From Alcanivorax sp. DSM 26293 (lineage in GTDB: Bacteria > Pseudomonadota > Gammaproteobacteria > Pseudomonadales > Alcanivoracaceae), in NCBI RefSeq assembly GCF_900107995.1, contig NZ_FNUM01000012.1, positions 1 through 64,000 on the forward strand: DNA of 64,000 nucleotides, written 5' to 3'. The notes under the pieces were generated by a model. That model had not been told where the DNA came from and searched no databases. It was given only the letters and a program-made list of their open reading frames with translations. Position numbers and translations under genes: made by a program. Below, one piece after another: positions 35,781-45,059 of this stretch; position 1 is the stretch's first letter, and each line of letters starts with the position of its first letter.

Positions 35781-36498
35781 ATCGCTGTTCCAGCGTGGCA
35801 GTCAGTACCAGCAGTTTCGTCCCACCTATCCTCCTGCCCTGTTCCAGTGGCTCGCTAACCAGTGCCCCTGTCGTGATCGTGCGATGGACCTGGGCTGTGG
35901 CAGTGGTCAGGCCAGTCGGGGTCTGGAGCCCTGGTTTCGGCAAGTAATAGGTGCAGATATCAGCCATCCACAGTTACTGGCTGCCCCACCCTCGTCGAGC
36001 CACTATCTGGTCAGCGTGGCCCACCGGCTGCCGCTGGCAGACGCCAGCCTGGACCTGATTACTGTTGCCCAGGCCTACCACTGGTTTGATCAAACCGCCT
36101 TTCAGGCAGAGGCGGAGCGCACCTTGCGCCCTGAAGGAGTGTTGGCCCTGATCAGTTATGGGATCTGCGAGGTTGCTGGGCTGGAAGGCATGATCCGGGA
36201 TTTTCATGACGGCCCGCTGGCTCCCTGGTGGCCTGCGCAGCGGGCCCAGGTGGTTGCCGGCTACCCGGATGCCTCCCTGCCCTGGCCGGCACTGACTTAC
36301 CCCGGCGACAGCATTACCCTCGACTGGTCCGCCACCGACATGCTCGGCTATCTGGACACCTGGTCCGCTCTCGTTCAGGCCGCCCGGGCCGGGGAGTCCC
36401 TGCTGGACGACTTCGCACCGAGATTGAAACAAGCCTGGGGGAAGACACAACGCACAGTACGCTGGCCCCTGCGGGTGCGGGCCTGGCGCAAACAGTGA
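35773..36498 (+). CDS. Class I SAM-dependent methyltransferase
   Basis: A 241-residue protein starting at GTG 35773 inside the PilZ stop region. It begins YQQFRPTYPPALFQWLA, has the SAM motif MDLGCGSGQASRGL, then GADIS, and the AQAYHWFD motif typical of type-11 methyltransferases of the yeast TMT1/trans-aconitate-like group. Substrate unknown. No ribosome site is clear, so coupling to PilZ translation is likely. The stop codon TGA lies within the first unit of the AACAGTG tandem repeat. Confidence 0.82.
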   Translation: MTESLFQRGSQYQQFRPTYPPALFQWLANQCPCRDRAMDLGCGSGQASRGLEPWFRQVIGADISHPQLLAAPPSSSHYLVSVAHRLPLADASLDLITVAQAYHWFDQTAFQAEAERTLRPEGVLALISYGICEVAGLEGMIRDFHDGPLAPWWPAQRAQVVAGYPDASLPWPALTYPGDSITLDWSATDMLGYLDTWSALVQAARAGESLLDDFAPRLKQAWGKTQRTVRWPLRVRAWRKQ

Positions 36499-36537
36499 AC
36501 AGTGAACAGTGAACAGTGAACAGTGAACAGTGAACAG
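36491..36537. repeat. Tandem heptanucleotide AACAGTG, about 6.7 copies
   Basis: AACAGTGAACAGTGAACAGT repeats without error over 47 bases. The first unit contains the methyltransferase stop codon. Loss or gain of units would not change the protein. An inverted partner-like word lies at 36661-36684. Confidence 0.95.
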
Positions 36538-36589
36538 TCTCAGGCTGCAGTCTGAGACAACGCCATCAAGTCTTTTTCTGCTTTTTCAA

Positions 36590-36625
36590 AAAAAGGCCGC
36601 ACCCACTGGGTGGGCGCGGCCTTTT
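36590..36625. terminator. Bidirectional terminator between convergent genes
   Basis: AAAAGGCCGCACCCA and GGGTGGGCGCGGCCTTTT form a long GC stem with A and T runs on both sides, serving the methyltransferase gene (+) and the HIT gene (-). Confidence 0.95.
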
Positions 36626-36660
36626 GCCTTTCAGATCAAACCCCGCAAACTCGCGACGCA

Positions 36661-36684
36661 GTTAACTATTCACTATTAACTGTT
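36661..36684. repeat. Iterated word repeat, TTAACTATTCACTATTAAC type
   Basis: TTAACTATTCACTATTAACT ends three bases before the HIT gene's stop codon region and resembles 535-556. Read on the other strand it gives AACAGTTAATAGTGAATAGT, related to the AACAGTGAAC word at 36491. Confidence 0.55.
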
Positions 36685-36686
36685 TC

Positions 36687-37142
36687 CTACTTAGCTGCTT
36701 CCGGAAAGTGCTCACCCAACAGTCCAGCCAGGCGGTCCAGCCGTTTGCGGCGGCGGGCCAGGCCGAAGACGTTGAGCAGTCGGGTAGCCCAGGTGAAGGC
36801 GGTAACCAGGGTGTCGCCACCGCGACGGGGGATCACATGCACGTGCACGTGGGGCACATGCTGATTGGCTTCACGGCCATCGTTGACCACGATATTGTGC
36901 GCCTTCACCGCCAGTCCGGCGCGTTTCTGGGCCATGATGGTACGGCGAGCCAGGTCCATAAGATGATGGGTCAGGCTGCTGTCCAGTTGCTCCAGCAAGG
37001 GGGCATGCTCCTTGGGAATCACCAGACAGTGGGCTTCGCGGATCGGGAACAGATCCAGGATCACCATGGCTCGCTGATCCTCATAGACCACACTGGCAGG
37101 TAATTTGCCGTCGCGGATCTGGCAGAAAATGCACTCGCTCAT
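36687..37142 (-). CDS. HIT-family nucleotide-binding hydrolase
   Basis: A 151-residue histidine-triad protein. The catalytic motif HVPHVHVHVIP is present with preceding NVVVNDG-like NIVVNDGREANQ, and the N-terminal CIFCQI pair (with a likely zinc site) is typical of the HinT/Fhit group. It should cleave nucleotide phosphoramidates or dinucleotides. The C-terminal 40 residues (TWATRLLNVFGLARRRKRLD...) are a basic extension. Its start overlaps the next upstream gene's stop by four bases. Confidence 0.9.
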   Translation of the reverse strand: MSECIFCQIRDGKLPASVVYEDQRAMVILDLFPIREAHCLVIPKEHAPLLEQLDSSLTHHLMDLARRTIMAQKRAGLAVKAHNIVVNDGREANQHVPHVHVHVIPRRGGDTLVTAFTWATRLLNVFGLARRRKRLDRLAGLLGEHFPEAAK

Positions 37143-37486
37143 TGGGGATCAGCCATGGCGGTCTGTTTGCGACGCTGACGCCACAACTCCAGCACGGCCG
37201 CAATCAGCGCCACCACCAGCATGGCCAACAAGGGCCCTCCGGCCCGCCACAGACTGACATCGTCCTGGGCCAGGCCATCAAACAGCGTCACCACCCATGC
37301 CGGGGCCCACTCATCGTGCTGGGGCGACACCGACCAGGGGGTCAGCAACAATGCCGTCAGCAGGATACGCAGCGGCACCTTGGCCCAGATTGCCAGCGGT
37401 CGGGTGAGCCACCACCAGACAAAAAGCACGCCTACGCAACCCAACAAATAGGCCAACCAGCCCCACATATACGCTTGTGTTGTCAC
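37139..37486 (-). CDS. Small membrane protein, unknown
   Basis: A 115-residue protein with three membrane segments (about 7-27, 35-52, 83-103) and a basic end RQRRKQTAMADPQ. Family not recognised. It is coupled to the HIT gene by a four-base overlap, so the two are probably co-expressed. Confidence 0.7.
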   Translation of the reverse strand: MTTQAYMWGWLAYLLGCVGVLFVWWWLTRPLAIWAKVPLRILLTALLLTPWSVSPQHDEWAPAWVVTLFDGLAQDDVSLWRAGGPLLAMLVVALIAAVLELWRQRRKQTAMADPQ

Positions 37487-37563
37487 AGTGACTCCCAGTT
37501 TGATGCTGACAGAGCGACCCGAAGTGGCGGGTAAAAGACCGCGCCTATTGGCTCAGGTCCATC

Positions 37564-38016
37564 CTACTCTATCCAATGAATAATATGCTCTTCCCAATCA
37601 TCTTCGTGCACAAGCTGCTCGGAGACGACCCGCCCGGCGACGCTGATGCCCGCCTGCCGGACGGTCCCCTCCTCCCCGCTGATCAGCGGATGCCAGTCCG
37701 CCAGCGGCTGACCATGAGCCCGTAGCCGGTAGGCGCAGCTGGAAGGCAACCAGTCCGTGTTGCGGGCCACCGCCTCGGTCACCTGGATGCAATCCGGCAC
37801 CTTGCGAAAGCGGCTATCGTACACCCGGCACTGACATTTCTGGCTATCCAGATAACGGCAGGCCAGATTGGTAAAGGCCAGCTCGCCGCTGTCCTCGTCC
37901 TGCAGTTTCACCAGACAGCATCGGCCGCAGCCATCACACAGCGCTTCCCACTCGGCTTTCGACAACTCCCCCAGGGGCAGTTCCCAGAAACGTGTGCGCA
38001 GACCGTTTTCAGGCAT
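37564..38016 (-). CDS. ycgN: YcgN family cysteine-cluster protein (UPF0260)
   Basis: A 150-residue cytoplasmic protein with the zinc/iron-chelating cluster CDGCGRCC and later cysteines in [17 protein letters not shown] and PDC, plus SCAYRL. The start at 38016 ([11 protein letters not shown]) matches the family; it overlaps the ycgL end by eight bases. Exact function unknown. The rnd-ycgL-ycgN arrangement is conserved in Pseudomonas relatives. Confidence 0.88.
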   Translation of the reverse strand: MPENGLRTRFWELPLGELSKAEWEALCDGCGRCCLVKLQDEDSGELAFTNLACRYLDSQKCQCRVYDSRFRKVPDCIQVTEAVARNTDWLPSSCAYRLRAHGQPLADWHPLISGEEGTVRQAGISVAGRVVSEQLVHEDDWEEHIIHWIE

Positions 38017-38314
38017 CCGGCCCTGCCGGTTTATCCGGGTGGCCGTCGGCCATGAACATGTCTTCATCCGGCGGCGGCGGCATTTGCAGATAGAACCCCT
38101 GATCACGGATCTTCTCCATCACCTGCGCCACGTCCGCCCGGGCAAGCGGCCGGTCCGGGGACAGGATCATGTCATTCACATGGATGGGGGTGCCGAATTG
38201 CTTGAGCAGCACCTCAGGGAGATCCTTGAGGCCTTTCTGGCGATCCACGAACAGATACATCCCCGCCTTCTTGCGGGTCTTGTAAATCGAGCAAAACAGC
38301 TTGCCCTTCAACAT
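38009..38314 (-). CDS. ycgL: YcgL domain protein
   Basis: A 101-residue protein beginning [20 protein letters not shown], the family's usual opening, with the Pro-rich [10 protein letters not shown] segment near the end. The ATG at 38314 overlaps the rnd stop in a TGATG, so translation is coupled. Function unknown. Confidence 0.88.
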   Translation of the reverse strand: MLKGKLFCSIYKTRKKAGMYLFVDRQKGLKDLPEVLLKQFGTPIHVNDMILSPDRPLARADVAQVMEKIRDQGFYLQMPPPPDEDMFMADGHPDKPAGPDA

Positions 38315-39387
38315 CAAAGCAACTCCAGCAGGGGCTTGGTCACAATCTCGTTACGCCAGCCGGTGAGCGGCTCGGGCACCTGGTCCGGGTGACGAATCAG
38401 GGATTCCAGCCAGCGACGGCGCATCAGCACATCCGGTTTCATGTTCATGGATTCGGCAATCTCGCCGACCCGTTTACGCAGCATCTTGGCCCGTTTTTTC
38501 TGCTGGGCATCCGGCGGCCCCGGCAGGGGCTCAGGTGGCGTGCCACGCCGGCCCGCTTCGAGCAGTTCCAGCAGGGTATCACCATCCCGGCGGATCACCT
38601 TGGGGTGCAGACCCAGGTCAGAAAACAGGCCCCGGTCGCTGCGGGAGGAGCGGGCCAGATCCAGTAGCTGGGCATCCTTGAGGATAAACCCCTTGGGCAG
38701 GTCCCGCTCCCGTGCCATGCGATCCCGCCAGGGAGTCAGCACCGCCAGCACCGCCAGCGCCTGCCCCTGTAACAAGCCGGCACCTTTCACATTACGCCAG
38801 GCCTTTTCCGGAGCGGTCACCGTCCGTGCCTGTTCGAGCAGACGCTGACACTCTTCCCGCCACCAGCTCTCACGGCCCAGATTCACCAGCCGATCCCGCA
38901 GGATATCGGTCACCTCGGGCAGATATTTCACATCGTCCTCGGCGTAGAGCAACTGCTCCTGACTCAGAGGCCGCTTGAGCCAGTTGGTGCGGGTAGCGCC
39001 CTTGGGCAATTCCACCCCGAGCAACATCTGCACCACCTTCTGGTAGCCCAGTTGCATGTCCTCACCGGTGAGAGCAGCAGCGATCTGGGTGTCCTCGATC
39101 ACCGCCGGGTAATCACCAGTAAAGGCGGCGATGGCTTCCAGATCCTCGGAACAGGCATGCATCACCAGAGGGTGCTGCTGGAACAGGGGCGACAGCGTGG
39201 GGCCATTGACCTGCGTCGTGTCGATCAGCCGGATCTGCTCACCATCATGGACCTGAACCAGGGCCAGTTGTGGCCAGAAGGTGCGCTCGCGCATGAATTC
39301 CGTGTCCAGGTACAGGGGCGTTGCCGCCGCCAGTCCGGACTGCCAGGTGGAGATGTGGTCGCTGTTGTCGCACCAGAGGTAAGCCAT
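38314..39387 (-). CDS. rnd: Ribonuclease D
   Basis: A 3'-5' exoribonuclease that trims tRNA precursors. The 357-residue protein has the DEDDy active site: D28 and E30 in LDTEFMRE, D82 in CSEDLEAI, Y148 and D152 in YAEDDVKYL, then an HRDC domain at about 210-290. Slightly shorter than E. coli RNase D (375). Confidence 0.94.
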   Translation of the reverse strand: MAYLWCDNSDHISTWQSGLAAATPLYLDTEFMRERTFWPQLALVQVHDGEQIRLIDTTQVNGPTLSPLFQQHPLVMHACSEDLEAIAAFTGDYPAVIEDTQIAAALTGEDMQLGYQKVVQMLLGVELPKGATRTNWLKRPLSQEQLLYAEDDVKYLPEVTDILRDRLVNLGRESWWREECQRLLEQARTVTAPEKAWRNVKGAGLLQGQALAVLAVLTPWRDRMARERDLPKGFILKDAQLLDLARSSRSDRGLFSDLGLHPKVIRRDGDTLLELLEAGRRGTPPEPLPGPPDAQQKKRAKMLRKRVGEIAESMNMKPDVLMRRRWLESLIRHPDQVPEPLTGWRNEIVTKPLLELL

Positions 39388-39622
39388 GAAGTCGCCTGAG
39401 TCTGAATTGGCGACGATTATACGGGCTCCGGGCAGCCTTTTTCAGCATCGCAGGCCGCCGATTGGCCATTTATCCCCCCTTCGCCCTGATAACCGCCGGC
39501 AACACTGTGAAAATTTGCACTCAAGGAGCCGATTAACCGTGAAATATCCTGGCCTGCGCTCAATTTCCCGGCACTTTTCTGCTACCCTTTGCGCCGCACT
39601 GAAAACCGCACAGGAATAACCC

Positions 39623-40369
39623 ATGAGCACGAAACTGGTACTGGTCCGCCATGGCCAAAGCGTTTGGAACAAGGAAAACCGTTTCACCGGCTGGAAAGAC
39701 GTGGATCTCACCGATCAGGGCCGCGAAGAAGCCCGCACAGCTGGCGAATTGCTGAAGGAAGCAGGCTTTGAGTTCGATGTGGCTTACACTTCCGTGCTCA
39801 AGCGCGCCATCCGTACCCTGTGGACCATTCTGGACAATATGGACCAGATGTGGATTCCGGTGATCCGCGACTACCGCCTGAACGAACGCCACTATGGCGC
39901 CCTGCAGGGCCTGAACAAGGCGGAAACCGCTGCCAAATATGGCGACGAGCAGGTGCATATCTGGCGCCGCAGCTACGATACCCCGCCGCCGAAGATGGAG
40001 CGCGACGATGAGCGCTATGCCGGCAACTTCCGGGTATACCAGGGCCTCAGCGACAGCGAGATCCCCCTGTCCGAAAGCCTCAAGGACACCGTAGACCGTT
40101 TCGTGCCCTACTTCGAAAGCGAGATCAAACCGCAGATCGAGGCCGGCAAGCAGGTGCTGATCTGTGCCCACGGCAACAGCCTTCGGGCACTGGTGAAGTA
40201 CCTGGGCGACATTTCCGACGAGGAAATCGTCAAGCTCAACATCCCCACCGGCGTGCCGATGGTGTACGAGCTGGATGACAACCTGAAGCCCATCAAGAAC
40301 TACTACCTGGGCGATGCCGAGGAAGTGGCCAAGGCGGCCGAGGCCGTGGCGAACCAGGGCAAGGCGTAA
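39623..40369 (+). CDS. gpmA: 2,3-bisphosphoglycerate-dependent phosphoglycerate mutase
   Basis: A glycolytic enzyme of 248 residues. The phosphohistidine is H10 in [10 protein letters not shown], with the second catalytic [11 protein letters not shown] and HGNSLR motifs. The insert after the core and the YYLGD end fit the cofactor-dependent enzyme. Start and AGGA site are clear. Confidence 0.97.
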   Translation: MSTKLVLVRHGQSVWNKENRFTGWKDVDLTDQGREEARTAGELLKEAGFEFDVAYTSVLKRAIRTLWTILDNMDQMWIPVIRDYRLNERHYGALQGLNKAETAAKYGDEQVHIWRRSYDTPPPKMERDDERYAGNFRVYQGLSDSEIPLSESLKDTVDRFVPYFESEIKPQIEAGKQVLICAHGNSLRALVKYLGDISDEEIVKLNIPTGVPMVYELDDNLKPIKNYYLGDAEEVAKAAEAVANQGKA

Positions 40370-40392
40370 GTCACACGGCAACGACCTGACGC

Positions 40393-40428
40393 AAAAGCCC
40401 GACCCGGGAAACCGGGTCGGGCTTTTTT
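40393..40428 (+). terminator. Rho-independent terminator after gpmA
   Basis: AAAAGCCCGACCCGG-GAAA-CCGGGTCGGGCTTTTTT, a strong stem with a GNRA loop and T run. Confidence 0.97.
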
Positions 40429-40467
40429 GTTTCTGAGGGCAGATTAAAGCCGGACAGGCTCTGACAG

Positions 40468-40620
40468 TCGAGTTGAAAGTTAAAAGTTCAAAGTTAAAAA
40501 GTGCGCGATGGGTTGATTTTGAGCGGCCATGCCCGCGCCATTAGCGTTAATCGCGGGCACACCATTCCTGCCTTTGACAACTTAGTCCGCGTTTCAACTT
40601 TAAACTTTGAACTTTCAACT
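40468..40620. repeat. Paired iterated words (GTTGAAAGTTAAAAGTTCAAAG type)
   Basis: GAGTTGAAAGTTAAAAGTTC around 40470-40489 is mirrored by GAACTTTCAACTACGC at 40609-40624. Inside, GCCCGCG (40531) pairs with CGCGGGC (40552). The right copy includes the stop codon of the RND permease gene. Same words as 2301-2466. Confidence 0.8.
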
Positions 40621-43600
40621 ACGCTGCTCAGACGTATCCCGGTCGCTACTCTGATCCTGCCGACCCGCCTCCCAGGCAGAAGCCAGGACGGCATCCTGGT
40701 AGGGGTTGCTGGTCACCCACCAGGCCGTCATGCGACCCCGCTCATAGGCCATGTCCACGCTGTCCTCCTCCGAGGCCTCCGGCGCCCGCCAGCGGGCCAG
40801 GCTACGCTGAACCAGGCTGCGCACATCATGGCTCACCACCAACAGACAGGGCACCAGCAGCAGGCTGACCAGGGTGGCAAACAACACGCCAAACGCCAGG
40901 GACACGGCCATGGGAATCAGGAAACGGGCCTGCACACTGGTCTCCAGCATCAGCGGCGCCACCCCGGCAAAGGTGGTCATGGAGGTCAGCATCACGGGCC
41001 GCAGGCGGCTGCTGACGCCTTCGATCACCGCATCACGAAGACGCATGCCATGGCTTCGCAAGGTATTGATGGCATCAATCAGTACCAGGTTGTCGTTGAC
41101 CACCACGCCACTCACCGCGATGACCCCCACCAGCGACCACAATGTCAGGCTGTAACCCAGCAGGAAGTGCCCCAGGAAGGCCCCCACCATGCCGAAGGGG
41201 ATTGCCGCCATCACCAGTAGCGGCTGGCCATAGCCGCCAAACAGCACGGTGAGCAGGAAAAATATGGCAGCCAGGGCAATCAGGTAGCTGATCGACAGAT
41301 GATCCAGGAAGTCCTGGATCGCCGCCTGCTTGCCGGCCACCGTCCAGCCCGCCTGGGAATCGGCGGACTCCATGGGGGCCAACACCTGTTGCTGCAGTGC
41401 CGCCATCACCTGGGCCGGTGACGTCACATGTTCATCTACGAAAGCACTGATGGTCGCACTGCGGCGGCCATCGTAATGGCTGATCATGGCCGGCACCTGG
41501 CGTCGCTGCAGGTCGGCCACTGCCGCCAGCACAGTGATCTCCCCATCCGGCAGTTGCACCGGCAACCGTTCCAGGTCACTGATATGGCGACTGTCGCGGC
41601 TGGCCAGACGCAACATCACCGGCACTTCCTGATCCTGTTCGAACCAGCGATCCAGCTCGATACCGTGGAACGCATTGCGGATCTGCAGTCCCAGCTGCTC
41701 CACCCGCAGGCCCGCCAGTTTGCCTTCTTCCCGCAGGCCGATATCAACCAGGGTGCGACGGGAAGACAGGTTGTTGGCCACTTCATGGACCCCCTCCATG
41801 TTCGCCAGGGCCTGCGCCGTCTGCGCACTCAAACGTTGCAAGGTGGCCAGATCCGGGTGGAACAGATTGACGTGAATATCCGGCTTCACCTGCATCAGGC
41901 TGGCATGGAATTTGACCGACAGGGCATCGGCAATGGGGCCATGCTGCCCCCGCCACAGACTGGCCAGCTCCCGGGGAGACAAGGCGCTGGTATCTCCGCC
42001 AATGGCCAGGGTCACCCGTACCCGGAAGCGGGCACCCGGGTCACGGGCATTGGAGGTTTTCTGGCGCACCCCCTGCTCGGCAAACACCGCATCCACGGTG
42101 ACCGGCTGCTGGTCAGCCTGCAATTGCGCTGATAGCTTGCGGGCGGAGCCTTCCAGGGCCTGCACCTCGCGCAGCAGCCGCGCCTCGCCGGTGCCCCGGG
42201 GGAACACCACTTCCGCCATCACCCGGTCGCCCTCCACCCGGGAAAACAACACCATGGTCAGCCAGCCGCTGTTGACCAGGGCGCAGCAGAAAATAAACAG
42301 CCCTACAAACACCACCACCAGCACATACCGCCAGCGCAGGGCCCGTCGCAGCAGTGGCCGGGCCCGGTATTCCAGCCAGCGATCCAGCCGGCTATTGATG
42401 CGCGTGGAGAGTTGCTCGGACTTTCGCCAGATCCCCCGGGCGGGGCGGTCATAGCTGAGGTGAGAGGGCAAAATCCACAGGGACTCCACCAAGGACAGCA
42501 CCAGAATGGCCATGGACACAATGGGGATCACCCGCATCAGCGCCCCTTCCGGGCCAGGCAGGAACAGCAGCGGCGCAAAGGCAATCAGGGTGGTCAGCAC
42601 CGCAAACAGGATCGGTCGCGACACCCGCTGGGCGCCGGCAATGGCGGCCTCCTGACCGGCCATGCCACCCTGGCGGCGCTGGTGATCAATACTCTCGCCG
42701 ACGATCACCGCATCGTCGACCACAATGCCCAGCACCAGGATAAAGGCGAACAGGGAGATGGTGTTGAAGGATTCGCCCAGCACCGGCAGCAAGGCACAGG
42801 CACCCAGCATGCAGACCGGAATCCCCAGTGCCACCCAACCAGCCAGACGCAGGGTGAGAAACACCCCCAGCATCAGGGTCAGCAACACCAGCCCCTGCAG
42901 CGCATTGCGCCACAACAGATGGGAGCGTTCGCGAAACTGGGCCGCATCGTCACTCCACACCTGCAAGGCGACGCCCGGCGGTAACTGCGCCTGCTGCAGA
43001 TAGCCGCTCACCGCCCCGGCCACGTCCAGCACGTTCTGGTCGCCGACCCGGTAGATATCCAGCGCTACCGCCGGCCGGCCGTCCAGCCAGGCGGCCTGAC
43101 TGTCTCGGGAGAAACCATCCTCAATGCGGGCCACGTCGCCGAGACGCAACAGATCGCCCTGCTCGGACTGGCGAATCACCAACTGTTGATAGGCGCTGGC
43201 CTCTCCCGGTTGCTGGCCGGTCTGTAGCAGCCAGTCACCCCGGTCGCTGCGCAACAGCCCCCCGGCAACCCGCTCCACGCTTTCACGGGCGGCGGCGGCC
43301 ATACCTTCCAGGGTGAGCTGATAGCGGTACAGATCATCCCGGGCCACGGTCAGCGCCATTTCCCGTTCCGGCAGGTTTTCGATATCCACACTGGATACCG
43401 CATCATGATTGAGCAGCTGCCGGCGCACCTGATGAGCCAGTTGATAGAGATCCTGGCGGGACAGGCTGCCACTGAGCAGCAGCCGCACCACCCGGTTTCG
43501 CACAATCAGTTCCTGCACCCGGGGGCGCTCGGCGTCGCCGGGCAAGGTATCAAGGGCTTCCAGGCGAGTGCGGATCTGCTCCAGCACGGCGCGGGTATCA

Positions 43601-43899
43601 TGCCCCTTGAGCACATCCAGCTGCACCGAACACAACCCCTCCCGGGCTTCACTGATCAGTTCGGTGCCCCCTTCCACATCGTCGATGGCGGTTTCCACTG
43701 GCGTGCAGACCAGGGCCTCCACACTTTCCGGTGTGGCCTGGGGCCAGGCCACATAGATACCGATGCGGTCCAGCGGCACGTTGGGCAGGGTTTCCTGGCG
43801 GGTGTGGGGGATGGCCATCAGGCCGGCCAACAGCAGGGTGATCATCAGCAGGTTGGCCACCGCGCTGTTGCGGGCGAACCAGGCAATACTGCGGTTCAC
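40615..43899 (-). CDS. RND-family efflux permease (AcrB/MdtB-like)
   Basis: A 1094-residue proton-driven exporter with the RND layout: TM1 at about 10-30, a large periplasmic porter domain, TM2-6, a second loop and TM7-12. The proton-relay Asp pair is in LGIVVDDAVIVGES. The N-terminus RNSAVANLLMI and TRQETLPNVPLDRIGIYVAW resemble the HAE/nodulation-type branch rather than metal pumps. A 40-residue polar tail follows TM12. It overlaps the adaptor gene by four bases. No outer-membrane factor gene is nearby, so a TolC-like protein encoded elsewhere is presumably shared. In this operon it probably exports the product of the upstream enzymes. Confidence 0.93.
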   Translation of the reverse strand: MNRSIAWFARNSAVANLLMITLLLAGLMAIPHTRQETLPNVPLDRIGIYVAWPQATPESVEALVCTPVETAIDDVEGGTELISEAREGLCSVQLDVLKGHDTRAVLEQIRTRLEALDTLPGDAERPRVQELIVRNRVVRLLLSGSLSRQDLYQLAHQVRRQLLNHDAVSSVDIENLPEREMALTVARDDLYRYQLTLEGMAAAARESVERVAGGLLRSDRGDWLLQTGQQPGEASAYQQLVIRQSEQGDLLRLGDVARIEDGFSRDSQAAWLDGRPAVALDIYRVGDQNVLDVAGAVSGYLQQAQLPPGVALQVWSDDAAQFRERSHLLWRNALQGLVLLTLMLGVFLTLRLAGWVALGIPVCMLGACALLPVLGESFNTISLFAFILVLGIVVDDAVIVGESIDHQRRQGGMAGQEAAIAGAQRVSRPILFAVLTTLIAFAPLLFLPGPEGALMRVIPIVSMAILVLSLVESLWILPSHLSYDRPARGIWRKSEQLSTRINSRLDRWLEYRARPLLRRALRWRYVLVVVFVGLFIFCCALVNSGWLTMVLFSRVEGDRVMAEVVFPRGTGEARLLREVQALEGSARKLSAQLQADQQPVTVDAVFAEQGVRQKTSNARDPGARFRVRVTLAIGGDTSALSPRELASLWRGQHGPIADALSVKFHASLMQVKPDIHVNLFHPDLATLQRLSAQTAQALANMEGVHEVANNLSSRRTLVDIGLREEGKLAGLRVEQLGLQIRNAFHGIELDRWFEQDQEVPVMLRLASRDSRHISDLERLPVQLPDGEITVLAAVADLQRRQVPAMISHYDGRRSATISAFVDEHVTSPAQVMAALQQQVLAPMESADSQAGWTVAGKQAAIQDFLDHLSISYLIALAAIFFLLTVLFGGYGQPLLVMAAIPFGMVGAFLGHFLLGYSLTLWSLVGVIAVSGVVVNDNLVLIDAINTLRSHGMRLRDAVIEGVSSRLRPVMLTSMTTFAGVAPLMLETSVQARFLIPMAVSLAFGVLFATLVSLLLVPCLLVVSHDVRSLVQRSLARWRAPEASEEDSVDMAYERGRMTAWWVTSNPYQDAVLASAWEAGRQDQSSDRDTSEQRS

Positions 43900-45059
43900 A
43901 GCGCTGTCTCAGTGGCAGAACGATCCGCCAGTCCGCTGGCAGGAGGACGGGGGTCGATACGCATGCCCTCCAGCAGCTGCAAGTCTCCGGCCAGCACTAC
44001 CCGGGAGGAAGCGGTCACACCGTCGTGCAGATACAGGGAGTCATCATCGTGGTGCAGTATCGCCACGGATTGACGTCGCAACCGCTTGTCCTCATCCAGG
44101 ACCCAGACAGCGTTCTCGCCAGCCTGGGCTGCCCGGGGCAGCACCGCCACATTTTTCGTCGGCGCGCCGCGCAGCTCCGCCTGCACCAGCACCCCGGGCT
44201 CCAGGGGCAAGCCGTCCTCGCTATTGGTGACCTGAACGATCAGGTGCATCATGCGGTTCTTGTTCAGGCCACCTTCGCGGCGCACCACCCTGCCCGACCA
44301 CTGGCCGTCCCGGCCGGCAAAGCGGCCACGCAGGGTAACGTTCACCGGCTCCAGGGTGCCTTCATCACCGGGCATGATGCCCAGCAGTGCCAGCCACTCA
44401 TCGCGAACCGGCAGCCGTACCTCCACCTGATCTTCCTGATACAAGCGAGCCAGAATGCTGCCGGCCTGTATCTGTTGTCCGGCCATGGCCTGGACGGCTT
44501 TCAGGCGACCACTGATCGGCGCCACCAGCTCCGTCTGTTCCTGATTCCGTTGGGCCTGGCGCAAGCCGGCACGGGCCGAGGCAAGACGGCTGTTGGCTTC
44601 GTCCAGTTGCGGTTCAAAGCGACCCAGCGCCGAGGAACGCTTGGCGGATCCCGAGACCCGTGCCCGCGCCCGGGTTTCCTCCAGATGCAGCCGCGCCGCA
44701 TGGACGGCGTTCTGCTGGGCAGTAACGTCCAGCGCAAAGGGCTCCGGATCCAGCTTCAGTAATACCTCGCCGGCCGTCACCCGCCCCCCGTCTGCCAGTA
44801 GCGGCGATACTTCCTGCACCCGGCCGGACACTTCCAGACTCAGCGGCAATTCATGACGGGCACGCACCAGTCCTTGACTGTGCACCGGAATGACCACGTC
44901 CTTCCATTCCACTTGCCAGGAGTCCAGAGCCAGAATCGTCTCTTCGCTTTTCACCGCCGGCGGTGACGGCGGCACCAGATACAGGGCCGCCACCGCCAAC
45001 GCCATGGCCAGGGCGGCCAGCAGAGCCACCAACGCGCGCAGACTCACAATCCGTTTCAT
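43896..45059 (-). CDS. RND periplasmic adaptor subunit
   Basis: A 387-residue membrane fusion protein: N-terminal membrane anchor (about 8-29), a lipoyl half-motif LSGRVQEVSPLL-like stretch at 77-100, a short helical hairpin (110-165), the second lipoyl half VAPISGRLKAVQAMAGQQ, beta-barrel and membrane-proximal domains. The helical hairpin is short, as in adaptors of the HAE1/NFE type. Both ends overlap neighbours by four bases. Confidence 0.92.
   Translation of the reverse strand: MKRIVSLRALVALLAALAMALAVAALYLVPPSPPAVKSEETILALDSWQVEWKDVVIPVHSQGLVRARHELPLSLEVSGRVQEVSPLLADGGRVTAGEVLLKLDPEPFALDVTAQQNAVHAARLHLEETRARARVSGSAKRSSALGRFEPQLDEANSRLASARAGLRQAQRNQEQTELVAPISGRLKAVQAMAGQQIQAGSILARLYQEDQVEVRLPVRDEWLALLGIMPGDEGTLEPVNVTLRGRFAGRDGQWSGRVVRREGGLNKNRMMHLIVQVTNSEDGLPLEPGVLVQAELRGAPTKNVAVLPRAAQAGENAVWVLDEDKRLRRQSVAILHHDDDSLYLHDGVTASSRVVLAGDLQLLEGMRIDPRPPASGLADRSATETAL

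Noticed and set aside
36491-36537. Possible CRISPR array
   Set aside because: The unit is seven bases with no spacers and no cas genes nearby; it is a simple tandem repeat.
40615-45059. Heavy-metal (CusA-type) efflux pump
   Set aside because: Sequence of the porter and the proton-relay region and the lipid-type neighbours fit an HAE-type drug or lipid exporter; no metal-binding Met cluster was seen.
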